The notes under the pieces: model-generated
Database searches by the model: none
Seen by the model: only the letters and a program-made list of their open reading frames with translations
What the model was told of the DNA's origin: nothing
Position numbers and translations under genes: made by a program
Source of the DNA: Sediminicola luteus
Lineage (GTDB): Bacteria > Bacteroidota > Bacteroidia > Flavobacteriales > Flavobacteriaceae
Assembly: GCF_002514735.1 (NCBI RefSeq)
Contig: NZ_KZ300476.1
Location: forward strand, 496,001-560,000
DNA length: 64,000 nt
Direction of reading: 5' to 3'
In this document: in pieces, positions 34,250 to 43,981 of the stretch
Layout: every line of letters starts with the position of its first letter
Position numbering within the stretch: position 1 is the stretch's first letter

Positions 34250-36700
34250 TTATAGTTTTTTAGCATTTTTCACCTTTTGTTTGGTAACCGCTATATCGAT
34301 CACCTCACTCATTTCGGTTACATAATGAAAGGTTAGTCCTTTTAGATATTCTTCTTTAATCTCCAAGATGTCTTTACGGTTATCGGCACAAAGTATGATT
34401 TCTTTGATCTTGGCCCTTTTGGCGGCTAGAATCTTTTCTTTGATACCCCCAACCGGTAACACCTTACCCCGTAGGGTAATCTCACCGGTCATGGCCAAAC
34501 TTTTCTTCACCTTGCGCTGGGTATATAACGACACCAAAGAGGTCAGCATGGTAATACCGGCACTAGGTCCATCTTTCGGGGTAGCCCCTTCAGGAACGTG
34601 AATATGTACATTGTACTTATCGAACACCTCGACCGGTATACCAAATACTTCGGCATTCGACTTTATATACTCCATGGCAATAGTGGCCGACTCTTTCATG
34701 ACCTTGCCTAAATTACCGGTAATGCTCAGCGCGCCTTTACCTTTGGATAAAAGGGATTCGATAAACAAAATATCACCCCCGACCGAGGTCCAGGCGAGTC
34801 CGGTTACCACACCGGCCACATCGTTATTCTCGTACTTATCGCGCTCTAAACGGGCCGGTCCTAATACGGTTTCAATATCGGCATTGGACACTTTGACGTC
34901 GTACACCTCTTCCATGGCGATGTTCTTGGCCGCATAACGTACCATTTTGGCAATTTGCTTGTCCAAGGTTCGTACGCCAGATTCCCGGGTGTAACCTTCC
35001 ACGATCTTCTCCAACTGGGGTTTCCCTAACTTAAGATCCTTGGCCTTTAAACCATGCTCCTTTAATTGCTTGGGCAACAAATGGCGCTTGGCGATCTCGA
35101 CTTTTTCCTCAATGGTATACCCACTTACATTAATAAGCTCCATACGGTCGCGTAAGGCCGGCTGAATGCTGCCTAGATTGTTGGCCGTAGCTATAAACAT
35201 CACCTTAGAGAGGTCGTAGCCCATCTCCAAGAAGTTGTCGTAGAACTCGCTATTTTGTTCGGGATCCAATACCTCTAACATGGCCGAGGAAGGATCGCCT
35301 TGGTGGCTACTGGACAATTTATCGATCTCATCCAAAATGAAAACCGGATTCGAAGTACCCGCTTTTTTGATGTTCTGAAGAATGCGACCGGGCATAGCCC
35401 CAATATAGGTTTTGCGGTGCCCACGTATCTCGGCCTCGTCGCGCAAACCACCTAAAGACATACGCACATATTCGCGTCCCATGGATTCGGCTATCGATTT
35501 ACCCAAGGAGGTTTTACCCACGCCGGGAGGGCCATACAGACATAAAATGGGCGATTTCATATCGTTCCGCAGCTTCAATACCGCCAAATACTCTATAATG
35601 CGCCTTTTTACATCTTCTAGACCGTAATGGTCGCGATCTAAGATCTCTTGGGCTTTTTTGAGGTCGAATTTGTCTTTTGAAAATTCATTCCAAGGCAACT
35701 CCAAAAACAACTCTAGATAATTACGCTGAATGGAGTACTCGGCCACCTGTGGGTTCATGCGCTGCATTTTGGCCAGCTCTTTATTAAAGTGCTCGTTTAC
35801 CTTTTTGCCCCACTTTTTCTTTTTGGCCTGGGCCCGCATTTCGTCAATCTCTTCTTCATAAGACACCCCGCCCAACTCTTCTTGGATGGTCTTCATCTGC
35901 TGATGCAGGAAGTACTCCCGTTGCTGTTGGTCGAGATCGTTGCGTACCTTAGACTGTATATCGTTTTTAAGCTCCAATTTCTGAAGCTCCATATTCATAT
36001 GCTTTAAGGCGGCCAAAGCCCGTTCTTGCAGATCCCCGATCTCGAGTAACTCCTGCTTGTCGGCCACCCCCACATTAAGGTTGCTCGACACAAAGTTCAC
36101 CAAAAACGAATTGCTCTGAATGTTTTTAATGGCAAAGGAAGCCTCCGAAGGTATATTCGGACTATCTTTTATAATACGCAGGGCAATTTCCTTGATACCA
36201 TCGATTATGGCCATGAATTCCGGATCTTCGGCCTCTGGCCTTACTTCTACCGTTTCACGTATCGTGGCGGTCATATAGGGCTCCTCGGTAATCAGCTCGG
36301 CCAATTCGAAGCGTTTTTTACCCTGAATGATAATGGTAGTATTGCCATCGGGCATTTTCAACACCCTTAAGATACGGGCTACCGTACCCAAGGTATTGAT
36401 ATCGGCCAAGCCCGGATTCTCTACCGCCTCATCTTTTTGCGACACCACACCAATGACCTTAGAACCGTTGTTGGCATCGTTGATCAATTGGATGGAGGCA
36501 TCCCTTCCGGCCGTAATCGGAATAACCACCCCGGGAAAAAGAACCGTGTTACGCAAAGGTAAGATCGGCAAGGTTTCCGGTAAGGGTTCGTTGTTTATCT
36601 CTTCTTCATCTTCAGGGGTCATTAACGGAATCAATTCCTCATCTTGATCCAAGCCCTGCAATGACATGCTGTCAATATGTATGATTTTAGAATCTCCCAT
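34250..36700 (-). CDS. lon: ATP-dependent protease Lon
   Basis: An 816-residue Lon. The N-terminal substrate domain opens [20 protein letters not shown], the AAA module has [13 protein letters not shown] (Walker A) and FILDEIDKL (Walker B), and the protease domain has the catalytic Ser in [11 protein letters not shown] and Lys in [12 protein letters not shown]. The start is ATG 36700 ([16 protein letters not shown]); the longer frame adds 18 atypical residues. It degrades misfolded and short-lived regulatory proteins. It diverges from an ECF sigma gene. Confidence 0.96.
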   Translation of the reverse strand: MGDSKIIHIDSMSLQGLDQDEELIPLMTPEDEEEINNEPLPETLPILPLRNTVLFPGVVIPITAGRDASIQLINDANNGSKVIGVVSQKDEAVENPGLADINTLGTVARILRVLKMPDGNTTIIIQGKKRFELAELITEEPYMTATIRETVEVRPEAEDPEFMAIIDGIKEIALRIIKDSPNIPSEASFAIKNIQSNSFLVNFVSSNLNVGVADKQELLEIGDLQERALAALKHMNMELQKLELKNDIQSKVRNDLDQQQREYFLHQQMKTIQEELGGVSYEEEIDEMRAQAKKKKWGKKVNEHFNKELAKMQRMNPQVAEYSIQRNYLELFLELPWNEFSKDKFDLKKAQEILDRDHYGLEDVKRRIIEYLAVLKLRNDMKSPILCLYGPPGVGKTSLGKSIAESMGREYVRMSLGGLRDEAEIRGHRKTYIGAMPGRILQNIKKAGTSNPVFILDEIDKLSSSHQGDPSSAMLEVLDPEQNSEFYDNFLEMGYDLSKVMFIATANNLGSIQPALRDRMELINVSGYTIEEKVEIAKRHLLPKQLKEHGLKAKDLKLGKPQLEKIVEGYTRESGVRTLDKQIAKMVRYAAKNIAMEEVYDVKVSNADIETVLGPARLERDKYENNDVAGVVTGLAWTSVGGDILFIESLLSKGKGALSITGNLGKVMKESATIAMEYIKSNAEVFGIPVEVFDKYNVHIHVPEGATPKDGPSAGITMLTSLVSLYTQRKVKKSLAMTGEITLRGKVLPVGGIKEKILAAKRAKIKEIILCADNRKDILEIKEEYLKGLTFHYVTEMSEVIDIAVTKQKVKNAKKL

Positions 36701-36905
36701 AGCTAATATGTCGGCCAATCTGTCAGTTACCAAACGACTACCGACCCTCTTCATTATTGGTTAAGTCCCCTCAAGCTACTAAAAACGGTATTTGGGGGCA
36801 TATATTTCGCTATGGAAAGGGCAAAGGCTATGCCACAATGATTTTTTTTCAAGAAAACTGTAACAAAGGAAAAAAGGCCGCATCTTTAGGGTAAAGAATT
36901 ACTTT

Positions 36906-37460
36906 TTGAGCCAGCAAAATGAACATATCGATGTTCTGTTACAACAGTGTTTAGCAGGAAAGCAAAGCGCGCAATTCAAGGTATATCAAAAATACCAGAA
37001 AGCCATGTACAACACCTCGCTACGGATCGTAAAAGATAGTATGGAAGCCGAGGACGTAATGCAAGAGTCTTTTTTAAGCGCCTTTTCTAAACTGCATAGC
37101 TTTAAAGGGGAGGTTACCTTCGGGGCCTGGTTAAAACGCATTGTGGTAAACAACAGTATACAGCGGTACAACAAACGTAAAAAAGAAAACAGCACATCGC
37201 TGGAAGATCATTTATATAGGGTCGAAGATGATGATGTAGGCTCCCAGGATTATGGGGAGACGGAACGAAAGGCTCAAAAAGTACTTCAAACCATGAACCT
37301 ACTCAAGGAGAACTATAGAGTTTCTTTGACCCTTCATTTGATCGAAGGATACGATTATGACGAAATAAGCCAGATTATGGATATGAGTTACGCCAATTGC
37401 CGTACCACCATATCCAGGGCCAAGGACAGTTTACGAAAGAAAATGGCCCAACTGGTATAA
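36906..37460 (+). CDS. RNA polymerase sigma factor, ECF type
   Basis: A 184-residue sigma-70 family protein. Region 2 includes YNTSLRIVKDSMEAEDVMQE (about residue 36), and region 4 ends GYDYDEISQIMDMSYANCRT. Translation starts at TTG 36906 (MSQQNEHIDVLL); no in-frame ATG is available and flavobacterial homologues start at this point. It heads a four-gene group with an anti-sigma-like membrane protein eight bases on, DUF4097 and a GIN-domain protein, so it probably answers an envelope cue. Confidence 0.92.
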   Translation: MSQQNEHIDVLLQQCLAGKQSAQFKVYQKYQKAMYNTSLRIVKDSMEAEDVMQESFLSAFSKLHSFKGEVTFGAWLKRIVVNNSIQRYNKRKKENSTSLEDHLYRVEDDDVGSQDYGETERKAQKVLQTMNLLKENYRVSLTLHLIEGYDYDEISQIMDMSYANCRTTISRAKDSLRKKMAQLV

Positions 37461-37468
37461 CAATAGTA

Positions 37469-38035
37469 ATGATGGAAGAGAAAGACAACATAACCCAAAT
37501 GTTCGAGGATCTACGGGAACATTTCGACACCGAGGCCACACCGGCCGGGCACGAAATGCGATTCTTGGACAAACTGGCTCAGGCCCAGGGTACGGCCGTT
37601 ACCCAAAAGCCCAAAAGACAACTTTGGAAACCCCTTTCCATTGCCGCTTCTATAGCCATATTAGTGGCAGCAGGCCTCCTTTTTACGATGCAACCCCAAA
37701 GCACGGACGAACAATTGGCAGAGACCGCCCCTGAGGTTTCGAACACCAAGAACTACTATGCCGGGCTCATCGAAAGGGAAATCGCCAAACTCGAGACCGA
37801 GGCCACTCCTGAAACCCGCCAAGTAATCGACGATGCGCTTGCGCAATTGGAAAACTTGGAAAAGGACTATGAAAAATTAGAACAAGACCTCTTAGACGAG
37901 GGCAACCCAAAACTGTTGCTCAGTGCCATGATCACCAACTTCCAGACTAGGATAGACCTGTTGGAAAACGTGATGGAACAAATAGAGGAAATAAAAATGT
38001 ATAACAAACTTAACGATGAAAGCGATATTATATAA
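37469..38035 (+). CDS. Anti-sigma-like single-pass membrane protein
   Basis: A 188-residue protein: a cytoplasmic N-terminus (MMEEKDNITQMFEDLREHFD ... GHEMRFLDKL), one membrane helix (about residues 54-72, PLSIAASIAILVAAGLLF) and a periplasmic coiled coil (QLENLEKDYEKLEQDL). The layout and the position right after an ECF sigma gene fit an anti-sigma factor, although no zinc-binding anti-sigma motif is present. Two ATG codons (37469, 37472) are possible starts. It overlaps the next gene by 20 bases. Confidence 0.85.
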   Translation: MMEEKDNITQMFEDLREHFDTEATPAGHEMRFLDKLAQAQGTAVTQKPKRQLWKPLSIAASIAILVAAGLLFTMQPQSTDEQLAETAPEVSNTKNYYAGLIEREIAKLETEATPETRQVIDDALAQLENLEKDYEKLEQDLLDEGNPKLLLSAMITNFQTRIDLLENVMEQIEEIKMYNKLNDESDII

Positions 38036-39104
38036 AACTACCCTAACCCTCTTAACGCTCGTTACCCCGCTACTGCTTACGGCCAATACCGGCAAGCTTA
38101 AAGGCAAGTACGAACGCGAAAAGACCCTTAAGAAAGAGTATACCGTAAACCCGACCGCGCTCTTAAAAGTGAGCAACAGCTACGGCGACCTGAACATTAC
38201 GTCTTGGGACCAAAACAAAGTAGTGATAGAAGTACGGATTACCGTTAGTGGCAACAGTGAAGAAAAAGTCGAGAAAAAACTACACAGTATCGATGTAGAT
38301 TTCGAAAGCTCGCCATCCGAGGTTTATGCCAAGACCATCTTCTCCAAAAACAAAAGCTGGGGCTGGAACTGGGGGCGCAACAATGTTAGCATGCGTATTG
38401 ATTATAACATTAAAGTACCCGTAAAGAACAGTGTTTCGCTCTCCAACGATTATGGCGCCATTATCTTGGATCGTATAGACGGGCACGCCCGAATAAGTTG
38501 TGATTATGGTCGTTTAGATATTGGGGAACTACGTGGCAGGGAGAACCAGTTGAACTTCGATTATACCTCAAAATCTAAAATCGGCTATATGAACAGTGGT
38601 AAGATCAATGCCGATTATTCAGGGTTTACCATTGAAAAAGCCGGAAACTTGGATATCAATGCCGACTATACCAATTCGAAGGTCATAGAAATGGACGATT
38701 TGGAGTACCACTGTGATTACGGTAGCATCGAAATCGGAAAGGTTAACCATATAGATGGTAACGGAAGTTATCTAAGCTCAAGGATTGGAAAAGTGAATGG
38801 CAATTTGGATATCGTATCTGATTACGGTTCCCTAAAAATCGAGGAACTTACCGCCAATGCCGGCGATGTAAGCATCCGATCGGATTATACCGGAGTAAAA
38901 ATAGGCTATGCGCCTGAATACGAATTCACCTTTGAGATCCGTACCGAATATGCCGGCGTAAAAGGTAAAGACGATTTTGAGATAAACATCAGCAAAGAAC
39001 GCTCTTCGGAACGCTACTACAAAGGCTATTACGGTTCTAGCAACAGCAACAACCATATGTCCATCAACAGCGAATACGGCAGCGTTAGCTTTTATCAAAA
39101 TTAA
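38016..39104 (+). CDS. DUF4097-family beta-solenoid exported protein
   Basis: A 362-residue protein with a signal peptide (residues 1-23, TLLTLVTPLLLTANT) and a beta-helical body of short repeats such as ISCDYGRLDIGEL, INADYSGFTIEKAG, INADYTNSKV and IVSDYGSLKIEEL. The recurring DYG/DYT turns are the mark of DUF4097 adhesin-like solenoids, commonly found after ECF sigma/anti-sigma pairs in Bacteroidota. Function unknown. Confidence 0.88.
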   Translation: MKAILYKTTLTLLTLVTPLLLTANTGKLKGKYEREKTLKKEYTVNPTALLKVSNSYGDLNITSWDQNKVVIEVRITVSGNSEEKVEKKLHSIDVDFESSPSEVYAKTIFSKNKSWGWNWGRNNVSMRIDYNIKVPVKNSVSLSNDYGAIILDRIDGHARISCDYGRLDIGELRGRENQLNFDYTSKSKIGYMNSGKINADYSGFTIEKAGNLDINADYTNSKVIEMDDLEYHCDYGSIEIGKVNHIDGNGSYLSSRIGKVNGNLDIVSDYGSLKIEELTANAGDVSIRSDYTGVKIGYAPEYEFTFEIRTEYAGVKGKDDFEINISKERSSERYYKGYYGSSNSNNHMSINSEYGSVSFYQN

Positions 39105-39143
39105 TAACCCTTGTAATCAATCAACCCTTAATACAATTACATC

Positions 39144-39878
39144 ATGAAAAAAACGACAACACTTTTAACCTTGGCCCTTTTGAGCAGTGTTATGCTACAT
39201 GCCCAATGGTGGGGAAAACACATCAAAGGCAATGGAAACGTTACCGAGATCGAACGTTCGGTGGGCGATTATGACAAAGTAGCCGTAGCCGGAAACTTCG
39301 ATGTGTACTTGGTAGCCGGAACCGAAGGCGAACTGACCTTAAAGGGAGAATCCAACTTATTGGAGCACATTAAGACTGAGGTAAAGGATGGAAAACTGAT
39401 CATTAAGACCAAAAATAACGTAGAGCTACGTCCATCCAACTGGAAAAGTAAAGCCTTATCGATTACCGTACCAATTGAAGATATTTCTGCCGCTACCCTT
39501 TCGGGATCTGGCGATATTGTAGGTAAGACTTTGATCAAAGCCAATAAATTCCATACCGCCGTAGCCGGTTCCGGTGATATTACCTTGGAAGTAGATGCCC
39601 AATCGGTGTCCGCCGCCGTTTCAGGTTCTGGCGACTTACGTTTAGAGGGTACTGCCCAAGATTTTGAAGCCAAAGTAGCCGGTAGTGGCGACATACACGC
39701 CTTTGACTTAAGGGCCGAAAACGTGACCAGTGCCGTAAGCGGATCAGGCGATGTTCGGGTAAGCGCCAGTGGCTTATTAAAAGCCCGTGTCTCGGGATCT
39801 GGCGATGTGCATTATCGTGGCAACCCCGATAAAATAGACAGCAAAGTATCTGGTTCCGGCGATGTTTCCCGGAGCTAA
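39144..39878 (+). CDS. Head GIN domain protein (DUF2807)
   Basis: A 244-residue exported protein with signal peptide MKKTTTLLTLALLSSVMLHA. The GIN domain follows (VAGNFDVYLVAGTEGELTLK). The C-terminal half carries seven turns built on GSGD (LSGSGDIVG, VAGSGDITL, VSGSGDLRL, VAGSGDIHA, VSGSGDVRV, VSGSGDVHY, VSGSGDVSR), each a rung of a beta-solenoid. It is probably an envelope protein regulated by the ECF sigma at the head of its group. A terminator follows 21 bases after the stop. Confidence 0.93.
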   Translation: MKKTTTLLTLALLSSVMLHAQWWGKHIKGNGNVTEIERSVGDYDKVAVAGNFDVYLVAGTEGELTLKGESNLLEHIKTEVKDGKLIIKTKNNVELRPSNWKSKALSITVPIEDISAATLSGSGDIVGKTLIKANKFHTAVAGSGDITLEVDAQSVSAAVSGSGDLRLEGTAQDFEAKVAGSGDIHAFDLRAENVTSAVSGSGDVRVSASGLLKARVSGSGDVHYRGNPDKIDSKVSGSGDVSRS

Positions 39879-39899
39879 AAGCAGACAAAACAAGTAATT

Positions 39900-39927
39900 A
39901 AAAAAGCTTCCTTCGGGAAGCTTTTTT
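39900..39927. terminator. Bidirectional terminator with UUCG loop
   Basis: A perfect 12-base palindromic stem (AAAAAAGCTTCC with GGAAGCTTTTTT) capped by TTCG. It serves the GIN-domain gene on the plus strand and could also serve the convergent MFS gene. Confidence 0.92.
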
Positions 39928-39976
39928 ATTGATTATTGATTATTGTCTATTTTCTATGTTCTATTTTCTATGTTTT
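39928..39976. repeat. Array of seven heptamers
   Basis: Seven consecutive 7-base units: ATTGATT twice, ATTGTCT, then ATTTTCT-ATGTTCT and ATTTTCT-ATGTTTT. It directly follows the bidirectional terminator in the convergent gap. Confidence 0.85.
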
Positions 39977-40000
39977 TTTTAATACCGACTAACCAACATA

Positions 40001-41404
40001 CTACCCCTGCCTATCTTTTGGTACCCGGTACAATAACACAATACCGAACAAAAAGAAAAGGAACAAAAACAAAATACCGTTACGCATACTGCCGGTTATT
40101 TGATCGATAAAGGCAAAAATGACCATCCCGATAACAATACCGATCTTTTCGGCCACATCGTAGAAACTAAAATATGAAGTGGTGTCTTCCGTTTCAGGCA
40201 GAAATTTAGAGTAAGTAGAACGGGCCAAGGCCTGTATGCCCCCCATAACCAAGCCTACAATAGCCGCGGCAACATAAAACTGCAAGGGTGTTTCCATAAA
40301 GTAGGCATAAAAGCACAATCCCATCCATACCCCATTTACAGCAATCAAGGTTTTTATATTCCCATATTTACCCGAAGCATTCGAGGTAAGATAGGCGCCC
40401 AAGATGGCCACTAACTGGATTACCAAAATACTTACGATAAGCCCCATGGTTTTTTCACCATCGCCTCCCCAGGCAATTTCCTCCTCCCCGAAATAAACAG
40501 CGATAAGCATAATGGTCTGCACGGCCATACTGAATACGAAAAAAGCGTACAGGTAGCGTTTTAACCGTAGATCGGTCTGCAATTGGGCCCAAACACTTCT
40601 TAACTCGCGTAACCCGTTAAAGAAGATGGCCCGGGTAACCTTTTCACCATTCGAGGTACCTTTTGGTAAATAATAGAACGTATATTGACTGAACAAAGCC
40701 CACCAAATCCCAACGGTGACGAAAGATATTTTCATAGCCTCGAAAGAAGCCGCATCCTTTACAGATTTTTGGGCTGCGGCAATCTCGGCCTCCGAACCAT
40801 TGGCCAGAATCGCAGGGTCGATGCTCAAATCAAAACCAAACCATTGCGGAAACATAACCATCAAAAGGTTAAGTACCAACAACAAGACACTGCCAAAATA
40901 TCCTAAAGAAAAGCCCTTAGCACTAATTCCGTCTTGTTGTTCGGGAAAAGCGATATCGGGCAAATAAGAGTTATAAAACACCAAACTGCCCCAATACCCA
41001 ATTAGGCCCATAAAATAAAACAACAGGCTCAAATGGATCTTATCCGGAGTAATATCGAACCAATACAGCCCAATACAACCTACACTACCAACATAACAGA
41101 AGAATTTTAAAAAATTCATTTTATTTCCCACATAATCGGCAATACCCGACATAATGGGCGAACTTACGGCCACCACCAAAAAGGTAAACGCGGTAACAAA
41201 AGTGATCAAGGCCGTGCTTTTGAACTCCATACCAAAAGCCCAAACGGTTTTAAGCTCGGTTGTGGTAGACACGAACAGGGCCGAATAGAAAATAGGGAAA
41301 ATCGAAGAAGCGATGGTCAAGGTGTAGACCGAATTGGCCCAATCGTAAAAGGCCCAGGCGTTCAACAATTTTTTACTGCCTTTAGCCAATGGTTCTCTTT
41401 GCAT
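40001..41404 (-). CDS. MFS transporter, UMF1/Atg22-like
   Basis: A 467-residue permease with about 12 membrane segments. The start KLLNAWAFYDWANSVYTLTIASS is the signature of the UMF1 family related to the vacuole effluxer Atg22; GGIQALARSTYSKFLPE in the C-terminal half is the other conserved block. A soluble insert lies around residues 195-220. The substrate is unknown. It stands alone with terminator hairpins on either side. Confidence 0.92.
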   Translation of the reverse strand: MQREPLAKGSKKLLNAWAFYDWANSVYTLTIASSIFPIFYSALFVSTTTELKTVWAFGMEFKSTALITFVTAFTFLVVAVSSPIMSGIADYVGNKMNFLKFFCYVGSVGCIGLYWFDITPDKIHLSLLFYFMGLIGYWGSLVFYNSYLPDIAFPEQQDGISAKGFSLGYFGSVLLLVLNLLMVMFPQWFGFDLSIDPAILANGSEAEIAAAQKSVKDAASFEAMKISFVTVGIWWALFSQYTFYYLPKGTSNGEKVTRAIFFNGLRELRSVWAQLQTDLRLKRYLYAFFVFSMAVQTIMLIAVYFGEEEIAWGGDGEKTMGLIVSILVIQLVAILGAYLTSNASGKYGNIKTLIAVNGVWMGLCFYAYFMETPLQFYVAAAIVGLVMGGIQALARSTYSKFLPETEDTTSYFSFYDVAEKIGIVIGMVIFAFIDQITGSMRNGILFLFLFFLFGIVLLYRVPKDRQG

Positions 41405-41448
41405 CTGTATGGTTTTGGTTATTGGCGACTTAGCCTAATGACCAAGCC

Positions 41449-41481
41449 ACAAAAAAGCCGCTACCCGAAAACGAGCAGCGG
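41449..41481 (-). terminator. Minus-strand terminator downstream of the M48 gene
   Basis: GCCGCT and AGCGGC pair across 14 bases; on the minus strand the stem is followed by six T. It lies about 285 bases beyond the M48 stop and just upstream of the MFS start. Confidence 0.65.
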
Positions 41482-41693
41482 CCCAATATACAATATATCT
41501 TAGTAGCCACCATTCGTGACCGAATGTTAGAAACGAGAACGCTTCACTTCTAGAATAAAGAAAATAGACTTTTAGACCTTTAACGTTTAATGATTTCGTT
41601 TTACACAAAACACTTGATTAAACCAAAGAAGACAACTATTTCGGATTCGGATTGGTTTACGGACGAATAAAATGTAAGCGCCTTGTTTTCAAT

Positions 41694-41728
41694 AGTCTTT
41701 ATTCTTTAGTCTTTATTCTTTAGTCTTT
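41694..41728. repeat. Array of five heptamers
   Basis: AGTCTTT and ATTCTTT alternate: three copies of the first and two of the second, exactly in register every seven bases. Confidence 0.9.
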
Positions 41729-41765
41729 AACCAATAAGATTCGGATATCTGCGGGTTGCCACAAA

Positions 41766-42578
41766 CTATTTAAAGGTGGTTACCCCAAATTTTGCAGCTT
41801 CGGCTTTGGCGTTCGGCGCCCATTGGGTAAGATTGGCAATACGCGTATCATTAGAAGGGTGCGTACTCATGATTTCCGGCGGGGCTTCACCTCCACTGGC
41901 CTTCATACGTTTCCATAATTCGGCTGCCTCATCGGGGTTGTAACCCGCAATTGCCATGAGGGTTAACCCAATTTTATCGGCTTCCGATTCGTGTCCCCTA
42001 CTAAAGGGCAACATCCCTCCTACTTGAGAACCCAAACCGTAGGCTTGCATCCACATATCTTGGTTGGCCGCAGTTTGACCACTAGTGGCCACTGCCACGC
42101 CTACAGCGCCAATTTGCTGTAGGGTACCGGCACTCATACGCTGGGCGCCATGATCGGCCAAGGCATGGGCTACCTCATGACCCATTACCACGGCCACCCC
42201 TGTTTCTCCTTGACAAACCGGTAAGATACCCGTATAAAAAACGATTTTACCCCCTGGCATACACCAAGCATTAACCGTTTTATCGTCTACCAAGTTATAA
42301 TCCCAACGGTAATCTTTCAGATAGCCCGGGTACCCATTGGCATTAAACCAACGTTCGGCCGCCGAAGCAATTTTCTTCCCTACCCTTTCGATCATCTGCG
42401 CATCTGCAGTACCTTCAATTACTTTATTCTCATTTAGAAATTGATCGTATTGCGCAAAAGCCGTAGGGAAAATAGAACTATTGCTATGCATATTAAACAT
42501 CTTCTTTCCCGTAAACGGATTCGTCTTACAGGCTGCCACCATTAAAAACACCATGAGGGCCAATGCAATTTTCTTCAT
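41766..42578 (-). CDS. M48-family metallopeptidase lipoprotein
   Basis: A 270-residue protein with lipobox MVAACK (Cys17 from ATG 42578; an ATG four codons earlier is also possible). The zinc site is HEVAHALADHG (about residue 134) with the third ligand in ESEADKIGL (about 199). The layout is that of BepA/LoiP-type periplasmic proteases acting in outer-membrane protein quality control. It is monocistronic, diverging from the collagen-like lipoprotein gene. Confidence 0.93.
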   Translation of the reverse strand: MKKIALALMVFLMVAACKTNPFTGKKMFNMHSNSSIFPTAFAQYDQFLNENKVIEGTADAQMIERVGKKIASAAERWFNANGYPGYLKDYRWDYNLVDDKTVNAWCMPGGKIVFYTGILPVCQGETGVAVVMGHEVAHALADHGAQRMSAGTLQQIGAVGVAVATSGQTAANQDMWMQAYGLGSQVGGMLPFSRGHESEADKIGLTLMAIAGYNPDEAAELWKRMKASGGEAPPEIMSTHPSNDTRIANLTQWAPNAKAEAAKFGVTTFK

Positions 42579-42829
42579 CTTGTAATTCATTAAATATTAA
42601 GGATTAAGCCACATAAAGCAACACCTTAAGGTTAGTATTTTTCCGAGCTGAAATTACAAAATTATCTGATACCAAAACGAAGAACCTATCCCAATTCGAC
42701 CTTTGGCACCACCGGTTTGTTTTACTGCAAAATAATTTTTGGCATCCTTTTTGGTTATTACTAATTGAAACTGGGACATTGCACCTATAAAGCTGCCCCA
42801 ATGATGTGAAACGACAAAAACCAAAAGTT

Positions 42830-43393
42830 ATGAAAGCAAAGATTTTTACCCTAGTTATACTTTTCGCCTCTTTAGGCTTTATCGCTTGTGAAGGTCCGGC
42901 CGGACCTCCTGGACCTCCCGGATTCGACGGTATTAATGGTGCCGACGGTGCCGATGGCGCTACCGCCCTAAGCCAAGTTTTGGAAATAGAAGTCGATTTC
43001 AATGCCGCTAACGATTATGCTACTTTATATGAATTCCCAAATACCGTAGAGGTCTTTGAGGCCGATTTGGTATTGGTCTATTTACTTTGGGAAACCATTG
43101 ATGGCAGCGACGGTGAGCCCGTAGATGTTTGGCGCTTGTTACCCCAAACCCGAATTTTAGACCAAGGCTTATTACAATATAATTATGACCACACCTTTTT
43201 AGATGTAAACTTGTTCCTGGAGGCCGATTTTGACCTAGGTACCCTGCCCGATGGCGATACCCAAGATCAAGTTTTTAGAATAGCCATTGTACCGGGCGAA
43301 TTTGCCCAATCTGGGAAAATGGACCGAAGCAATTTGGCCGAGGTCATGAAAAAAATAGGGGTTACCGAAGAAACCGTAACGCGATTGCGTTAA
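42830..43393 (+). CDS. Collagen-like lipoprotein
   Basis: A 187-residue lipoprotein from ATG 42830 (MKAKIFTLVILFASLGFIAC; Cys20). Directly after the anchor is a short collagen-type stretch of Gly-X-Y triplets (GPAGPPGPPGFDGINGADG), then a compact domain of about 140 residues without recognised motifs. Such proteins are common, poorly studied surface lipoproteins of Bacteroidota. The gene is closed by a terminator. Confidence 0.88.
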   Translation: MKAKIFTLVILFASLGFIACEGPAGPPGPPGFDGINGADGADGATALSQVLEIEVDFNAANDYATLYEFPNTVEVFEADLVLVYLLWETIDGSDGEPVDVWRLLPQTRILDQGLLQYNYDHTFLDVNLFLEADFDLGTLPDGDTQDQVFRIAIVPGEFAQSGKMDRSNLAEVMKKIGVTEETVTRLR

Positions 43394-43413
43394 ACTATGA
43401 AGATGATGATTGT

Positions 43414-43442
43414 AAGCCCGGCCCTAGCAGCCGGGCTTTTTT
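43414..43442 (+). terminator. Terminator of the collagen-like gene
   Basis: AAGCCCGGC pairs perfectly with GCCGGGCTT across a seven-base loop, followed by T residues. Confidence 0.9.
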
Positions 43443-43447
43443 ATGGA

Positions 43448-43455
43448 TACTTTTG
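43448..43455 (+). promoter_or_regulatory. -7 element upstream of the msrB pair
   Basis: TACTTTTG, 43 bases before the first msrB ATG. No TTG is present at -33, where the preceding terminator lies. Confidence 0.45.
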
Positions 43456-43498
43456 AAAGGTCTATCCGACTAGGTCGTCAAAATAAAAAAACAGGATT

Positions 43499-43981
43499 AT
43501 GAAACGGATGTTACTAATGGGCATAGCCTTATTATGTATAAGTTGTCAAGGGATCGCCCAAGAGAAAAAGGAAGAAAAGAAACAGTTTCCTATTACCAAA
43601 ACCGATGCCGAATGGAAAGCCGAACTAACTAATATGCAATATTATGTGTTGCGTAGGGCTGGTACCGAGAGGGCTTTTAGTAGTGAGCTATTGGAAAATA
43701 AGGACAAAGGCACCTATGTCTGTGCGGCATGTGAAACCCCATTATTCAAGAGTAAACACAAATTCAGATCCGGTACGGGTTGGCCCAGTTTCGACCGTGA
43801 GATTAAAGGCAATGTGGCTTTTGATGTAGATTATAACATCGGATATGCCCGAACCGAAGAACATTGTGCCACTTGTGGCGGACATTTAGGCCATGTGTTT
43901 GACGATGGGCCTAAAAAAACCACAGGTAAAAGACATTGCATTAATGGGGCCGCCCTTAAATTCGTACCAGAAAATGAGTAA
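43499..43981 (+). CDS. msrB: Exported peptide-methionine (R)-S-oxide reductase, lacking the recycling Cys
   Basis: A 160-residue MsrB behind a signal peptide with lipobox LLCISC (Cys16). Zinc Cys pairs are CAAC (about residue 77) and CATC (about 124); the catalytic Cys is in RHCINGAAL. The position that usually holds the recycling Cys (SGCGWP) is Thr here (SGTGWP), so reduction must use another Cys or an external thiol. It repairs oxidised methionine in envelope proteins. It overlaps the second msrB by eight bases. Confidence 0.92.
   Translation: MKRMLLMGIALLCISCQGIAQEKKEEKKQFPITKTDAEWKAELTNMQYYVLRRAGTERAFSSELLENKDKGTYVCAACETPLFKSKHKFRSGTGWPSFDREIKGNVAFDVDYNIGYARTEEHCATCGGHLGHVFDDGPKKTTGKRHCINGAALKFVPENE

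Larger units (their letters stand above)
41405..41765. other. Intergenic region between MFS and M48 genes
   Basis: It contains a minus-strand terminator (41449-41481), an AT-rich stretch without recognisable signals (41482-41690), and a heptamer array (41694-41728). No open frame looks coding and no tRNA-like cloverleaf was seen. Confidence 0.6.

Noticed and set aside
42604-43002. 132-codon minus-strand frame over the start of the collagen-like gene
   Set aside because: It is the complement of the Gly-X-Y coding stretch (proline/glycine-rich by symmetry); the plus-strand gene has a lipobox and terminator.
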